Position numbers and translations under genes: made by a program. Positions 34,880 through 47,110 of a DNA stretch of 64,000 nt are shown in pieces. Below the pieces are notes generated by a model. That model was given only the letters and a program-made list of their open reading frames with translations. It made no database searches and was not told the origin of the DNA. The stretch is from Megamerina dolium (lineage: Eukaryota; Arthropoda; Insecta; Diptera; Megamerinidae): positions 20,276,937 through 20,340,936 of the forward strand of contig OY978530.1 of NCBI GenBank assembly GCA_963854835.1, in the 5' to 3' direction. Within the stretch, counting starts at the first letter, position 1. Each line of letters opens with the position of its first letter.

Positions 34880-35515
34880 GTTTTAAAGTTATGTGTTATC
34901 AAAAATATAAATTAGAAAAAATTGTTTTTTCAAAAACCAGTTTTTTCGAAAAACGCGTTATTAACCTATCGAAACTTAACCTCCATATGAAATGCCTTTT
35001 CAATGGTGTATTAAACATATTTTTTTAAAAAGTTTATGTATTTTCAATAATTTATCTTTACGCCTTGAGTATTACAATTAAATGTATACGGAAAAAGTAA
35101 TGAGAAAAAGGAAAATGATAGTGGTAAATGCAAATATAATAATATACTGACGGTCGCGATATTGGAATCGGGCCTATAAGGGTTATTTTTTATTTTTTTT
35201 GCGACCGGCCAAAGGCCGGCTATCAAGAGATTTTCTATCCTAAAATACTGTTGGTCGCGGCATGAATTTGACTACATGTAATTGCATTAAAAGCATTCCA
35301 TATTGAAAAACCCTAATGAAGTATCACACTTAAAAAAATATGGAAAATACATAAATCTTTGTTTTAAATATATTTACTACATTGTTGAAAAAGTAATTGT
35401 ATGGCCTTTAATATGGTGCTAAGTCTTCTATAGGTTAATAAATCTTTTTTTGTAAAAAAATGGATTTAAAAAAAAAAATTGTTTTCTAATTTATATGTTT
35501 GATAACTTTTAAAAT
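34880..35515. repeat. Foldback-like inverted repeat with a GGCC-rich core (element 1)
   Basis: Left arm 34880-35075 (GTTATCAAAAATATAAATTAG, TTATTAACCTATCGAAACTTA, TATGTATTTTCAATA) is the diverged reverse complement of the right arm 35320-35515 (CTAATTTATATGTTTGATAAC, TATAGGTTAATAA, GAAAATACATA). The core 35148-35262 contains GACCGGCCAAAGGCCGGCTAT between two GGTCGCG motifs and is the reverse complement of the repeat unit in the array at 41460-42020. No coding potential. Confidence 0.7.
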
Positions 35516-35885
35516 ATAAAAAATAGGTATAAAATGTTAGATATCAGTGAAAATGTATTAAAAATGCATTTCTCCTGATACCCATATTTTGACCTTGAGC
35601 TACGTTTTCTATGAGGGTTGCCGACAAAAAATACGAGGCAATTTACAATTTTTTCTTTCGTTAGGGTGTGTTATTCTGCACCTGTTGCCAAAACTTATTT
35701 TTTTTCAATACGTGACATACACAAGACAGGTAAAATATTTTAGCCTAAAATATTTGGAGCTAAAGGTTATAATAATTAAAATCATAAACTTAACTAGGAA
35801 TGAAATTCAGGGCACACTAAAAGAAAAAAATAAAACGGACTTCTTGTGTTTTTAGGATATATTGATGCGTAGGTATATTGATGCC

Positions 35886-36098
35886 TTCTGACCTGTAGCT
35901 CGTGGTTTGAATCCCCATCTGAAGCATAGCAGTTGGCAATTCTTTCCGCAGTAATAATGTGACAAAGCTCAGAAAGTGACGTCGCAAGCGTTCTGACGTT
36001 CGGGATCGGCTAAAATAAGTAGGTCCCTTTAACAAACACAACAGTACTGGAAGAGAAGCTCCACCAAAGGCCCCTTCGTGGCTTATAAGTGCCACATA
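35886..36098 (+). repeat. SINE copy d, diverged
   Basis: CCTTCTGACCTGTAGCTCGT and GGTTTGAATCCCC keep the B-box end of the tRNA-like head; GTGACAAAGCTCAGAAAGTG, GTTCTGACGTTCGGGATCGG and AAAATAAGTAGGTCCCTT match the body; the end is TAAGTGCCACATATTTATTT. An internal segment is shortened and the A-box region is lost. Confidence 0.75.
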
Positions 36099-36109
36099 TT
36101 TATTTTTTT

Positions 36110-36902
<793 letters not shown>

Positions 36903-36974
36903 TTATAATATTACTTGACTTTTCATATGCATTTCAAGAAAAAATAACCACATTTTTTGTATCAACGAGATATT

Positions 36975-38955
36975 ATTATTAGCAGACACTATATGGGAAG
37001 CTACTTCTGGAAGGGAAATCCATTCGCTAAAAAACAACATGGATGATAAACATCAAAACAATTCGTCAAATTTGGAGAAAGTAATAGAAAATTTGATCAA
37101 GATGACTACTACTATTTCGCAGTTCCAGAAACTCCAAACAGATATATGTATGTGAAATGAAGACAAGAATATACGACAGAGAATAAAATTCAAGATATAA
37201 CTATCAGTGGAGAAATTCACATAGTCGTGAAAGATCACGCGATATGTCTATACCACTACAAATTTAATGTAAAAGCATGGAATTTGAACAATCATGTTCA
37301 TACAAACATTGTTATGGCGGTGAACAATGGTAACTTAGAATTTAATACACGTCGCCTGTTCGTATTCAATAGAAATAATAAATTAACGATTTTAATAGAT
37401 AGTGGGGATAAAATTTCAGTTTTATCAGTCTCAAAATTCAAAAGTACTAACAGTCGGACATTATTTTGACAGCAGCACACACATTTCTACTTTCGATAGA
37501 AAATTATTGAATGTAAATTTAGGCCTTCGAAGAGATTCCCCTTTTACTTTTCTAATCGCTGCTACAGCAAAGCCAATTATAGGAGCAGACATTTTTGAAA
37601 AATTTGGTTCGTTAGTAGATTTCAAACGTAAATGTTTAATTGATAATATTTCAATTTATTGTGACATTCCTTTACCGGAAATATTTCTTATAGATAATAA
37701 ATATACACAGCTCCTTAGAAAGTATCCAAATCTCATTGCCGAACCGGTCTATAATAAGAAAGTAGAACATTCAACAAAACGCCACATAGTAGCAAAAGAA
37801 CTTTTACCTTTTCGCAAACCCAGACGTCTTGATGCAGTAAAATATAAAATCGCAAAATATGAATTTGAACATTTAGTTAAACCAGGTATTTATCGTCCGC
37901 CAAAATCGTAAGCATCATCTCCACTACATGTAGTACCAAAGCAAGAAGAAATGGCTTGAGACCTTGTGGAGATTAAAGAAGACTCAACTTAATTACAGTA
38001 CCAGACCGTTACCCCTTAGGTACGTGCTTACTATCAAATTCCAGTATCAGAAGAATACATACATAAAACTTCTATAACAACTCCTTTTGGAATGTTTGAA
38101 TTTACAAGGATGCATTTTGGTTTACATAATTCAGCTCATAGATTCCAAAGATTCATAAACGAAGTTTTACAAGACTGACTTTACGTTTGCATACTTAGAT
38201 GACATTCTAATAGCCAACAAAAATGAAACAGAGCAATTACACCATCTTAAATTATTATTCAAATTATGAACAATGAACAAAAAAATGAACTTAAAAGCAG
38301 CAAAATGTGTTTCCGTGTTGAAAAATAGGATTTTTTGGGATATGATATTTTTAATGACTGAATGCGTCCGTCCGAAGAAAGGATCAAAGCAATTAGAGAA
38401 TTTGGAAAACCGATTTCAGTCAAACAAATGCAAAGTTTGTCGGTATGTTAAATTACTACCATCGTTACATATCAAAACTTGCGGAAATGTAAAGTCCAAT
38501 TCATACTATGTTCACAAAAACATCAAAAAGTAGTAACAAAATTCTAGAGTGGTCCGACGAAACAATTTAACTTTTCTAACTAGTGAAAGAAAGTTTTGCT
38601 ATGAGAATAATGCTCATTCATTTTAACAGTAAAACAAAATCATCTATCACTGTCGATACTTTAAATATTGCTATTTACAATATGATATTAATAATCACGA
38701 GGAATTGTTAGCATTTTTCTCAAAGTAATTGAGTACAACGAGTGTAAATACATATATTGCGTTTGATAAAGAATTACTGGCAATTTCCTTAACATTTAAA
38801 TACTATCAGCATTGGCTGAAGGGCGAAGTTTTACAGTATACACAGACTACAAACCCCTCATTTATGCTTTAAATTCAATAACAGAAAAAGTACATGGCAA
38901 ACGAGTCATTTAGAATATATATCACAGTTTACGAGTGACATTAAACATATTACAG
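36975..38955 (+). pseudogene. Gypsy gag end and pol, many breaks
   Basis: Gag end DTIWEATSGREIHSLKNN, protease LTILIDSGDKISVLSVSKF (about 37384-37440), then PIIGADIFEKFGSLVDFKRK, the RT entry KPRRLDAVKYKIAKYEFEHL, then PFGMFEFTRMHFGLHNSAHR and FQRFINEV (about 38090-38170), and a decayed RNase H with ELLAISLTFKYYQHWL near 38770. Stops and frame changes at 37467, 37909 and throughout 37920-38900 make it dead. It resembles Gypsy families of the common arthropod type without env. Confidence 0.72.
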
Positions 38956-38959
38956 GGTT

Positions 38960-39363
38960 CGGCACTCGAAGTGTAACCAATTAAAAATGCCATAAATTCA
39001 GTTTGGAAAATTACTTTTATTCAATTCAAAGTACAAAATGTGTAAAAATAATACAAAATTCAGAATCAATTCACTTTTGCTCGATATGACCACCTTTTGC
39101 CTTGACTATGGCCTTGAGACGGCCAAAAAACGTGGCGGGTGCTGCCTCCTGGTGGCCAATCGATGACTCAAATTCTCGTATGAACGGTTGGTCAAGTAAA
39201 CCCTATCGTTTTGAGAGTTTACGAATTGCTCAATTGGAAAATTTTTTTTCGCGTTCACTTTTTGGCAAAATGCTTTTTTGCGCTTGTAAATAATTATCCA
39301 AACTGTCATTTAGCAAATTTTTAGGCAGCTGATTCCCGTGCGCCAGCTGCGCGAGCGGCCTGA
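38960..39363 (-). mobile_element. Tc/mariner-like short insertion with transposase fragment
   Basis: The minus strand encodes NSQNDRVYLTNRSYENLSHR and LATRRQHPP, followed by PRFLAVSRP, which is the centre of a Tc-type transposase from around its first catalytic domain; sequence on either side is non-coding. It interrupts Gypsy pol. The ends are not certain and no TA duplication could be fixed. Confidence 0.6.
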
Positions 39364-39535
39364 AGTGGTGAAGCAAATATTCTAGCAGATACATTATCTA
39401 GAGATCCCAATATAAGAACTATGGAAATTGACGGTCTAAATTTAAAAACGATTTATAAAAGGAGAGCGAAGAGGAGTTGAAAGCCTTAAAAACTCGACCA
39501 CAATTGCTGCAGCATCTACTTTAGGTAGTAAAGTT

Positions 39536-41060
39536 CAACACAAAAACTCAGAATGGTTACCATGAGGAATGCAAGAAAATGATAGATCTGCAAAATGAAG
39601 CAACGAAGAACTGTCTACAGAAGAAAACTCGAGCAGCTGAAGAAATATACTTCGACAGAAAGCGAATAGCAACGAAAATATGTCAAAAAAGAAAAGATAG
39701 GTCATGAAGGAAGTGCTAGAAAACCTGTACACAGATTTCAACGACAAACAAACCTGCAAATTCTACAGCAAAATTATGAAAGAAAAATGTGGATTTCAAC
39801 CGCTGGTAAATATATGCAAGAACAAAAATAGCGATATACTTACAGATCAGCAGAAGATAGTAGAAATATGGGTTGAACACTTCAAGGAGCTATTGAATGC
39901 TGGTGAGTTTGATGCGCAAACGGATACGAGCATAATACACCCGAACAACACAGGTCGTGATTATCGCGATGAGCAACCACCCTCAATACAAGAAATACTA
40001 GATGCGATCAGATACATCAAAAACTTAGAGTCGATCGGGGAGGAAAATATCACAGCTGAGCTCCTAAAACATGCGATCACCATGTTCATTGAAAGAATTC
40101 ATCATATGACAACATTGATCTGAAACAATGAAATACTTCCAGATGACTGGAACACAGCAATAATAATCTCATCCTATCGCAAAACTTCCCATCTTAACAC
40201 GACTTACAACACAATCGCAAGGATTGTGAACAATTGGAGTATCAATGTGGATTTCGACCTGGAAGATCAACAGTAGATCAAATATTTTCCCTCATTCAGT
40301 CCATGGAGAAGTGTTTTGAGCACAACATCGATTTTCATATGTATGCTGTTTATTGGCTTTAAAGAAGCATTCGATAGCATTAATAGGATGACTAGCCCCG
40401 TAATGAAAAAATTCCAGAAAAACTAACTAGAATAGTAATGATGTACTTGCGAGAAACTGTTTCAAAAGTAATGATACAAGACAGTTAGACTTAATCTGAA
40501 TAAAACTAGAGTAAGACAAACATATGATCCACAATCTTCAACTTAATGTTGTGCTGTGCTGTTGGTGAAGTAAGTTATACAAAAAGCACTGGCCACATAT
40601 TAAAGAGAACTACCCAAATATTCACGTATGCGGACGACATCGCAATTGTCAGCAAAAACATTCAGGCATCTTTCAAAACCTTCGCTGATATTAAAACAGC
40701 AGTTGGGCATATTGGTCTTAAAATCAACGAAGATAAAACGAAATATATGATGATGTCCAGAAAAAATAAACCAATATTAAAATTAAAAATTATTGGTCTA
40801 TTTTACCTACTAATAAAACTTTTTAAGCCAAAGCTGCTCAATAGGCAATGTAAACTGGCTCTGTACAAAACCAGTCTTATGATACGGAGTAGAATCATGG
40901 ACCTTACTCGAAAAGGACAAAGCCAAACAGCAAATCTTTGAAAGAAATATTTTGAGAAAAATCTTCGAAGTAGTTAGAGATCATGTCGAGTGACGTATAC
41001 GGTGGGACAATGAGCGGAACATGTTCAAAATAGTCCACTTAAAGGGAAAAAAATATAAAT
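39536..41060 (+). pseudogene. RTE-2 reverse transcriptase, broken
   Basis: Starts with EECKKMIDLQNEATKNC and the basic linker, then KEVLENLYTDFNDKQTCKFY, the pre-[52 protein letters not shown] (about 40240-40290), FTYADDIAIVSKN (motif C with both Asp) and KINEDKTKYMM. Frame breaks at 39700, 40120, 40360-40500 and 40795. YQCGFRPG here shows the normal spacing that the other RTE family lacks. Confidence 0.75.
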
Positions 41061-41084
41061 ATCTTCGTATAGAGCCTATTAATG

Positions 41085-42405
41085 GTATTAGTCTTTCCCT
41101 TGGCCTCTACAATATTCTTCTGCACCCTCTTAGTATTCATTCTTGTTACATGACCTAGCCATCTTAATCGCTGTACTTTGATGAAACGTATTGTATACCA
41201 TTTTCGCCCTTTATAAGTTTGACTAGCTCATTGGGCATAAGTGTAGAATAGCCCACATAAAGGAAAACAAACAAAAAAAATGTATATTGTATAGACCCTA
41301 TTTTTGTCAATATATAAAACCAAAAATGATTTCTCGCCAACGCTTACATAAGGCGTGGCTCAAGGTCAAAATTCAAATTTGCGATTGAAATTATTCAATT
41401 TATTAGCAATTTTTTCTTACAAAAGATATTTTTAATACCTTTTCAGTTTTAATAGATAAAAAAAATAACCCTTATGGCCCGATACTGCCTTTGCGACCAT
41501 TAGTATTTTTGGATAAAAGTGTTTTTTGTTAGACGGCCTTTGTTCGGCCAAAAATCATAACCTTTATAGGTTCGGCTTCGCGACCATCAGTATTTTTAGA
41601 TAAAAGTCTTTCTTGATAGGCGGCCTTTGGCCGGGCCCAAAAAAAAACCTTATAGGCCCGACGCCGGCTTCGCGAACATCAATATTTTTTATCGAATTAG
41701 AAGGAAGTGATAATTATTGCTATAAAAGTGTTTCTTGATAGAAGGCCTTCTGCCGAGCGCAAAAATCATAACCTTTATAGGTTCGGTTTCACGACCATCA
41801 ATATTTTTGGTTATAAGTATTTGTTGATGGCCGGTTATACGTCCAATGCCGGCTTCGCGACCTTCAGTATTTTTATCGAATTAGAAGAAAGTGATAATTA
41901 TTACTATAAAAGTGTGTTTTAATAGATAAAAAAATAACCCTTATAGGCCCGATACCAGCTTCGCGACCATTAGTATTTTTGGATAAATGTATTTCTTGAT
42001 AACCGGCCTTCGGCCAGGATCAAACAAATTTTAAAATATTTCAAATAGGCTATAACTGTTATATATCACTGAAGAAATATAAAAAATGCCTTTCTTTGAT
42101 GACCATGTAAGAAAAAATTGCGAATTTATTGCGTAATTTCGATCGCAAATTTGAAATTTAATCTTCAGCTACGTGTTTCTTTATATGGGCGTTAGCGGGA
42201 AACAATTTTTGGTTCTTTATATTCACAAAAATAGGCTCTATACGATATACATTTTTTGTTTGTTTTCCTTTAAGTGGGCTATTCTATACGAAAATGGTAT
42301 ACAATACGTTTCATCAAAGCACAGCGATTAAGATGGCTAGATCATGTAACAAGAATGAATACTAAGAGGGCGCAGAAGAAAATTGTAGAGGGCAAGGGGA
42401 AGACC
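41085..42405. repeat. Large inverted repeat with tandem GGCC-rich core (element 2)
   Basis: Left arm about 41085-41450 is the diverged reverse complement of right arm about 42060-42405 (for example ATAGCCCACATAAAGGAAAA against TTTTCCTTTAAGTGGGCTAT, and ATGACCTAGCCATCTTAATC against GATTAAGATGGCTAGATCAT). Between them six GCGACC-type starts (41493, 41580, 41672, 41790, 41857, 41963) mark an irregular tandem array with units of 67-118 bp holding GGCCTTTGGCC-like palindromes and CTTATAGGCCCGA. The outer parts of both arms are RTE-2 coding sequence, so the duplication includes host LINE sequence. Confidence 0.75.
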
Positions 42406-42533
42406 AAGAAAGACATGAAAAAACTTTTGATAAAGAATTGGAGAGAAGTCGCAAATAACCGTAGAATGAAAAATAATGCCGAAAGATGCTCAAGTAACAA
42501 ATTTTCTTTTCTTCTTAACACTTTAGTGTAGTT

Positions 42534-42600
42534 GTGGGTGGATGCCGTAGCTCAGCGGTTAGTGTGTTGGGCTTCTGATCTGGTAACCCCGTCTTGTATT
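42534..42600 (+). repeat. SINE fragment (copy e), tRNA-like head
   Basis: GTGGATGCCGTAGCTCAGCG and GTTAGTGTGTTGGGCTTCTG keep the A-box end of the tRNA-derived head; similarity fades after GGTAACCCC. Confidence 0.7.
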
Positions 42601-42783
42601 AAATTGATATTAAAACAATATTCCAGTGAAAATGCCTGGTCGCTTTTGCTTGCCATTCCACTGTAATGGGCATTCTACACACATTGATTCCAGACTTATA
42701 GCCAGTACTCACAAAAGTTCCATCACAACTAATGGCTACGAAAAGGTTTAACGAATAATTTTCTGAATTCAGAGAATTTGTTA

Positions 42784-43185
42784 TTAACTTTTTGAATTAC
42801 TTCCCCAGTGCCATTGATTGGTGTTACATATCCTATAAATTGTGAATTGGTCTCCTTTACCAGTGTTGTGTGCCCTTCCCTTTGTTTTTTCCAGTTGACT
42901 TCTATTTTTTGTTAGCGTTTGATCTTTCTTAGCATTATACAAAGTACATTGCAGCACTGAAATGCTACTTTTTGACATTCTTGCTTCAGCTCTGTGCTTT
43001 GTACGCCCACGTGATATATTTCTTCTATCGATAATAATCTCCTTAAAATGTTTTGAGAGCTTCTCGGCAACATCAGGAAAATTAATACCAAATTTTTTTA
43101 CAATTGAAAATCGTATGTCCTTTTGAAACGGCGTGGCAAATAAAGATCCATATCGATCAGATGTATCGGTACGATCTAAAGCCAT
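42784..43185 (-). CDS. Unidentified 133-codon open frame
   Basis: I do not recognise it. It starts MALDRTDTSDRYGSLFATPF and has a mixed charged composition with SKHFKEIIIDRRNISRGRTK and a C-terminal THxTG-like segment; codon content looks less AT-biased than chance frames nearby. Downstream on the same strand, in other frames, ESMCVECPLQWNGK-like pieces hint that it was longer. No ends, introns or mobile-element marks are visible. It could be a fragment of an unfamiliar DNA transposon, a decayed host exon, or chance. Confidence 0.3.
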   Translation of the reverse strand: MALDRTDTSDRYGSLFATPFQKDIRFSIVKKFGINFPDVAEKLSKHFKEIIIDRRNISRGRTKHRAEARMSKSSISVLQCTLYNAKKDQTLTKNRSQLEKTKGRAHNTGKGDQFTIYRICNTNQWHWGSNSKS

Positions 43186-43849
43186 GGAATAATTTTACAG
43201 TGAAAAGTTTGATATTTTCAACTGTGGTTCAATGGTGATCGCTCTGGCATCAGAATCATCTTTCTCGTTTGAGCTAGGAACTTAAATAAATAATATATAA
43301 GTATATTATTGTATTCCTCCTCTACATATTAGCAAGGTGTTTTATAATATCGTAGTGTTTTCCCTAAATTTCCTTTAAATATCGCCTGATTGAGGGTTTC
43401 GAAACTACTGAAATATTTAATTTTTTAAAAATTGCCAAATAATCACATGTTCTAAGTATTTATCAAGGTTTTGTTTCTTTTCAACTTTTTGGCTTTCTTC
43501 TCGCTTCAATAAGAGGAAATATTCAATAATATTACGTTTTGAGGGATTTGTTTGTTTGTTTAAATTATATTATATTGAATATATGCGATGCAAATAACAA
43601 GATATTGATTTTCTAAAACATACTTCAGAATTGCCACAAAAATATCAGAGCCTGCTATAGAAACTACTATCAAAATTTTTATATTTGTGGGTATATATTA
43701 AAACCTAATTAAAATTTCATTTCGTTATTACTCTTTTAGCTTTAGACTTCAAAAGGGGAAAGTTTTATTGTTTTTAAAGGTCTTTACTTTCATAGTGAAA
43801 AAATGTTGATTAGGCGGGTAAAAATATAGGAACCGAAAGTAAATTTTCA

Positions 43850-44513
43850 AGCTCGCTAGCTGGGGCCAGTTAGAAATTAAAAGCACCGTTAGGTTCTCCA
43901 GTAATTGGTCTTTTCACCGAATATAACACCTTCTTTGCTGGAGCGTGTTCTTCCATTCGCTCGCCATGACCTAGCCAGCGCAGCCGCTGGATTTTAATGC
44001 GCTTTACTTTGTCAATATCGGCATACAGCTCGTACAGCTCATGGTTGTACCTTGTTCGGTACTCACCACCAACACAAACAGGTCTAAAGATCTTGCGTAG
44101 GACTTTTCTCTCGAAAACCCCAAGCATTCACTGATCCGAGGTGAAAATTGTTCAGGCTTCAGCGCCATATGTAAGGACAGGCATGATGAGAGACTTACAG
44201 AGTGTAGTTTTCGTTCTTCGAGAGAGGGCTCGACTTTTCAATTGCTTACTTAGTCCAAAGTAGCACCTGTTTGCAAGAGTGATTGTTCACAATATCTCCA
44301 TGCTGACGTCATTACTGCTGTTAACGCTGGTTCCAAAATAGACAAAGTCTCTTACTACTTCAAAGGCGAAGTTGTCAACAGTGATGCGCTGTCCAAAACG
44401 CCGGGACTCTTTATTTGTTGACACTAGATGTTTCGTCTTGCCCTCGTTCACCGTAAGACCCTTTCGACGCGACTCTCTCTCCAACTGTGAGAATGCTGCA
44501 CTGACTGCTCGCG
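43850..44513 (-). mobile_element. RTE LINE copy, 3' portion (C); same copy as 52709-54501
   Basis: Minus-strand RT C-terminus: ERESRRKGLTVNEGKTKHLV, then LGVFERKVLRKIFRPVCVGG and RLRWLGHGERMEEHAPAKKV. It ends at CGCG (44510-44513), where the errantivirus begins. The sequence resumes at the second CGCG (52709) so that both halves read as one RTE copy, with ACACGCGAGCAGTCAG at the join in the intact relative. The 3' UTR and tail are missing at 43850. Confidence 0.88.
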
Positions 44514-44960
44514 AGTTACGTATAATGTCAATAGCCCACCTACCTATATAAATGCACAGTCAGCAGCTGCATTTGACAAATTTATTTTAAATATAACAAC
44601 CAAAAAATAAATCAAAACCAACTTCCGATATAATGCAACTGTTGCAAATAATTAACATAAAAGAAAATCAATAAGCTAAGAAAATGTCAAGAACTTCACT
44701 ATTAAATCAATAATTGTGCAAATTAGCATTATCAATAAATAATATTGTAAATTTTATTTAAAATCTGATAAAGCATTTATATAAGTTCTGATTAAGCATT
44801 AATATTGGATTAAGCACTAATATTGTAACTTTCATTTAAACTGGAAATAAAAAAAAAGAATCAGTCTGGTCTGAAGCCTCATACATTTAAGTTGTGTTAG
44901 TTATACTATCTTGATTTATACTTTCTTAAAATGACCTTTTACGAATCCCAAAACAAAAGT
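44514..44960 (+). repeat. 5' LTR of the 17.6-type errantivirus, 447 bp
   Basis: Contains about 90 bp absent from the 3' LTR (around 44660-44760) plus a duplicated ATTAAGCACTAATATTG-like motif. The end overlaps the primer site by one base. Confidence 0.85.
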
Positions 44961-44974
44961 GGCGCAGTCGGTAG
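44960..44974 (+). promoter_or_regulatory. Primer binding site, tRNA-Ser type
   Basis: TGGCGCAGTCGGTAG directly follows the LTR, as in the 17.6/297 group. Confidence 0.75.
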
Positions 44975-45732
44975 TCCTTTCGGCAAAAGAAGAAAGGATA
45001 GTGATAAAAACAAATTTTTTGTTTAATTATAACACCCAAATATAATCCTGCGATTCCGTAGCTAACTCGGGAAGTTGACCGGACCTTTTATGATATAAAC
45101 CAATAATATAATAATAATATTGACACCACTCACGAAATTCGACATTAAGCAACTAGAACAGTGACAGTGTAGTGATCACAATATAATTTGTAGACACCAC
45201 TCACGAAGTCCAACGAAAAAAATAAAACCAAAATAGGATCAAGAAGACAACAAGAACACAACGCAAGGAGAAAAATGACTCAAGATCAGGGTCATATACC
45301 GCAAGTAGACCTGGTAGAGGAACTTGCATGGAGGGAACACAAAATAGAACAGCTGAGGAACGCATATATAGAGCAGCTGATAACCACAAAATGGATCGAA
45401 TATTCAAAAATATAGCACACCTACCAGTGTTCACAGGACACGGCGATGTGACAATAAATTCATTTTTCAGCAGCGCAGAGTACCTATCGTCAACGATAAA
45501 CAATGACGAAGTGAAGAAGAAAGCCATAAGAATGATATTCTACAGGACAGTACAAGGAGAAGCTAAAAATGTAATAATCAACATCCCGGAACCGGATAAT
45601 TTAACAATGATCAAAAACACATTAAAATACTAAGCCGCACGAAATTTACAGAAGGATAACAAATCTACGCGTAAATTCGGTAAGTGAGTTGAATTTCAGA
45701 ACATTAAGTATAAGACAAATGAACTTAATGTA

Positions 45733-47037
45733 AAGGGTTATCCATTTTGCGGTTTCAAAAGTAAATGTAAATAAAACACATATAAAATATTTTTTATCAT
45801 GATATTTCTTTTTTATTATAAAGTTTGAACGTTGACATTATGTGTGAAATACTACATCATTTAAATGACCACCACGCGAATTGTTGCAAGCATCGATTCT
45901 TTTGAGGTAATTTTCGACCACTTTTTGACACATATTGGGCGGTATCTCAGCCATAACGTGACGAATGTTGGTTTTTAGGTGCTCAAGAGTTAAAGGTTTA
46001 TCTGCATAAACACGGTCTTTCGCGTAGCCCCACAAAAAAAGTCAAGCGGTGTCAAATCGCATGATCTTGGTGGCCACTTGATATCGCCACGACGAGAAAT
46101 TACGCGGCCAGAAAATTTCTCTTGCAATAAAGACATATTCGCTCGAGTTGTGTGGCATGTGGCACCGTCTTGTTGAAACCACATATTCTCTAAGTCGTAT
46201 TCTTCAATAGCAGGCAAAAAAAAAGTCGGTTATCATATGACCATAACGCTCCGAATTGACGGTGACAGTCGTTCCATCGTCGTTTTCGAAGAAGTAAGGT
46301 CCAATCACACCTCCGGACCAAAGAGCGCACCAAGCAGTGACTTTTTGTGGATGTAGTGGCCTCTCTTCAATTACTTGAGGATTCTCAGAACCCCAAATAC
46401 GACAATTTCGTTTGTTAACATACCCACCGAGTGAGAAATGTGCTTCGTCGCTGAAGAAAATTTTGTTCGAAAAATCGCCGTCCACCGCCTGTTGTTCAAG
46501 CACCCATTCGACGTATCTACGACGTTGTGAATGGTCAGCTGGCTTCAGTTGTTGTGTGAGCTGGATTTTATATGGATGTAGGTGTAGATCCAAATGCAAA
46601 ATACGCCATAATGTGCCGTAAGACAGTCCTAATTCCTGAGAACGACGAGGAATCGACACATTCGGGTCTTCGCCAACACTTTCACTTACAACAGCGATAT
46701 TTTCGGTGGTACGAGCGAAACGATAATGCACAGACCTTACAATATCTGTAACCGATACAGTCTCTTCATATTTCTTCACCATTTTGCCCATTGCTTGCGT
46801 AGTTGGACGATTATGTAAACCATAATCTCCTCTTAAAGCACGATATGTGGCTGTGGCAAAATCACCATTTTTGTAGTCGGTTTTTACAATTTTAATGCGT
46901 TGTGCGATAGTTAAGCGATCCATTTTCGCAAATGTCAGACTTTGAACTGAAAAAGAAAGAAATTGTTTTAACAACTCAGTTTGACAGATTTCGAATTCTA
47001 GCCCTATACTTTTGAAAGCGCGAAATGGATAATCCTT
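45733..47037 (-). mobile_element. DD41D mariner-like element, copy 2 (1305 bp)
   Basis: Inverted with respect to copy 1. Ends AAGGGTTATCCATTTTGCGG (45733) and the complement of AAGGATTATCCATTTCGCGC (47037), flanked by TA (45731-45732 and 47038-47039). It interrupts errantivirus gag. Confidence 0.9.
45838..46923 (-). pseudogene. DD41D mariner transposase with two homopolymer indels
   Basis: Same protein as copy 1, starting MDRLTIAQRIKIVKTDYKNG. FFSDEAHF, WFQQDGATCH and CDLTPLDF are all present with 41-residue spacing between the second and third Asp. One extra base in an A-run near 46210 and one missing base in an A-run near 46036 move the frame out and back. Apart from these two slips the protein is complete and ends LNDVVFHT. 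Unlike copy 1 it keeps the GDIKWPPRSC stretch. Confidence 0.88.
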
Positions 47038-47110
47038 TATATTATAAAGGCGGACAAGGAACAGATTTAACAAATATTGACAGTCTTTTAATAAATACAA
47101 TTAAGGAAAT

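Larger units (their letters stand above)
36970..39520 (+). mobile_element. Decayed Gypsy element (third Gypsy family)
   Basis: Plus-strand Gag end, protease, RT and RNase H pieces in order, no LTRs recognised. A Tc/mariner-like insertion (about 38960-39363) interrupts the pol end: ITG before it and ANILADTLSRDPNIRTMEID after it are normally continuous. The right limit touches the 5'-truncated RTE-2 copy near 39530. Confidence 0.72.
39536..42530 (+). mobile_element. RTE LINE, second family, split by an inverted-repeat element
   Basis: Endonuclease-to-RT linker and RT lie at 39536-41060, and the C-terminal part (RLRWLDHVTRMNTKRAQKKI, about 42325-42400) continues on the far side of the inverted repeat at 41085-42405. 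The 5' part is missing. It differs strongly from the RTE family of copies A-E. Confidence 0.75.

Noticed and set aside
41460..42020. Ordinary satellite DNA
   Set aside because: Unit spacing is irregular (67-118 bp), there are only about six units, and a single unit occurs at 35 kb within another inverted structure, so I treat it as part of a foldback-like element.
42534..42600. tRNA gene candidates at SINE heads (also 16200, 47114, 55240, 56400)
   Set aside because: A- and B-box-like sequences exist, but the acceptor and anticodon arms do not fold into a proper tRNA and each continues into the same SINE body, so they are SINE promoters.
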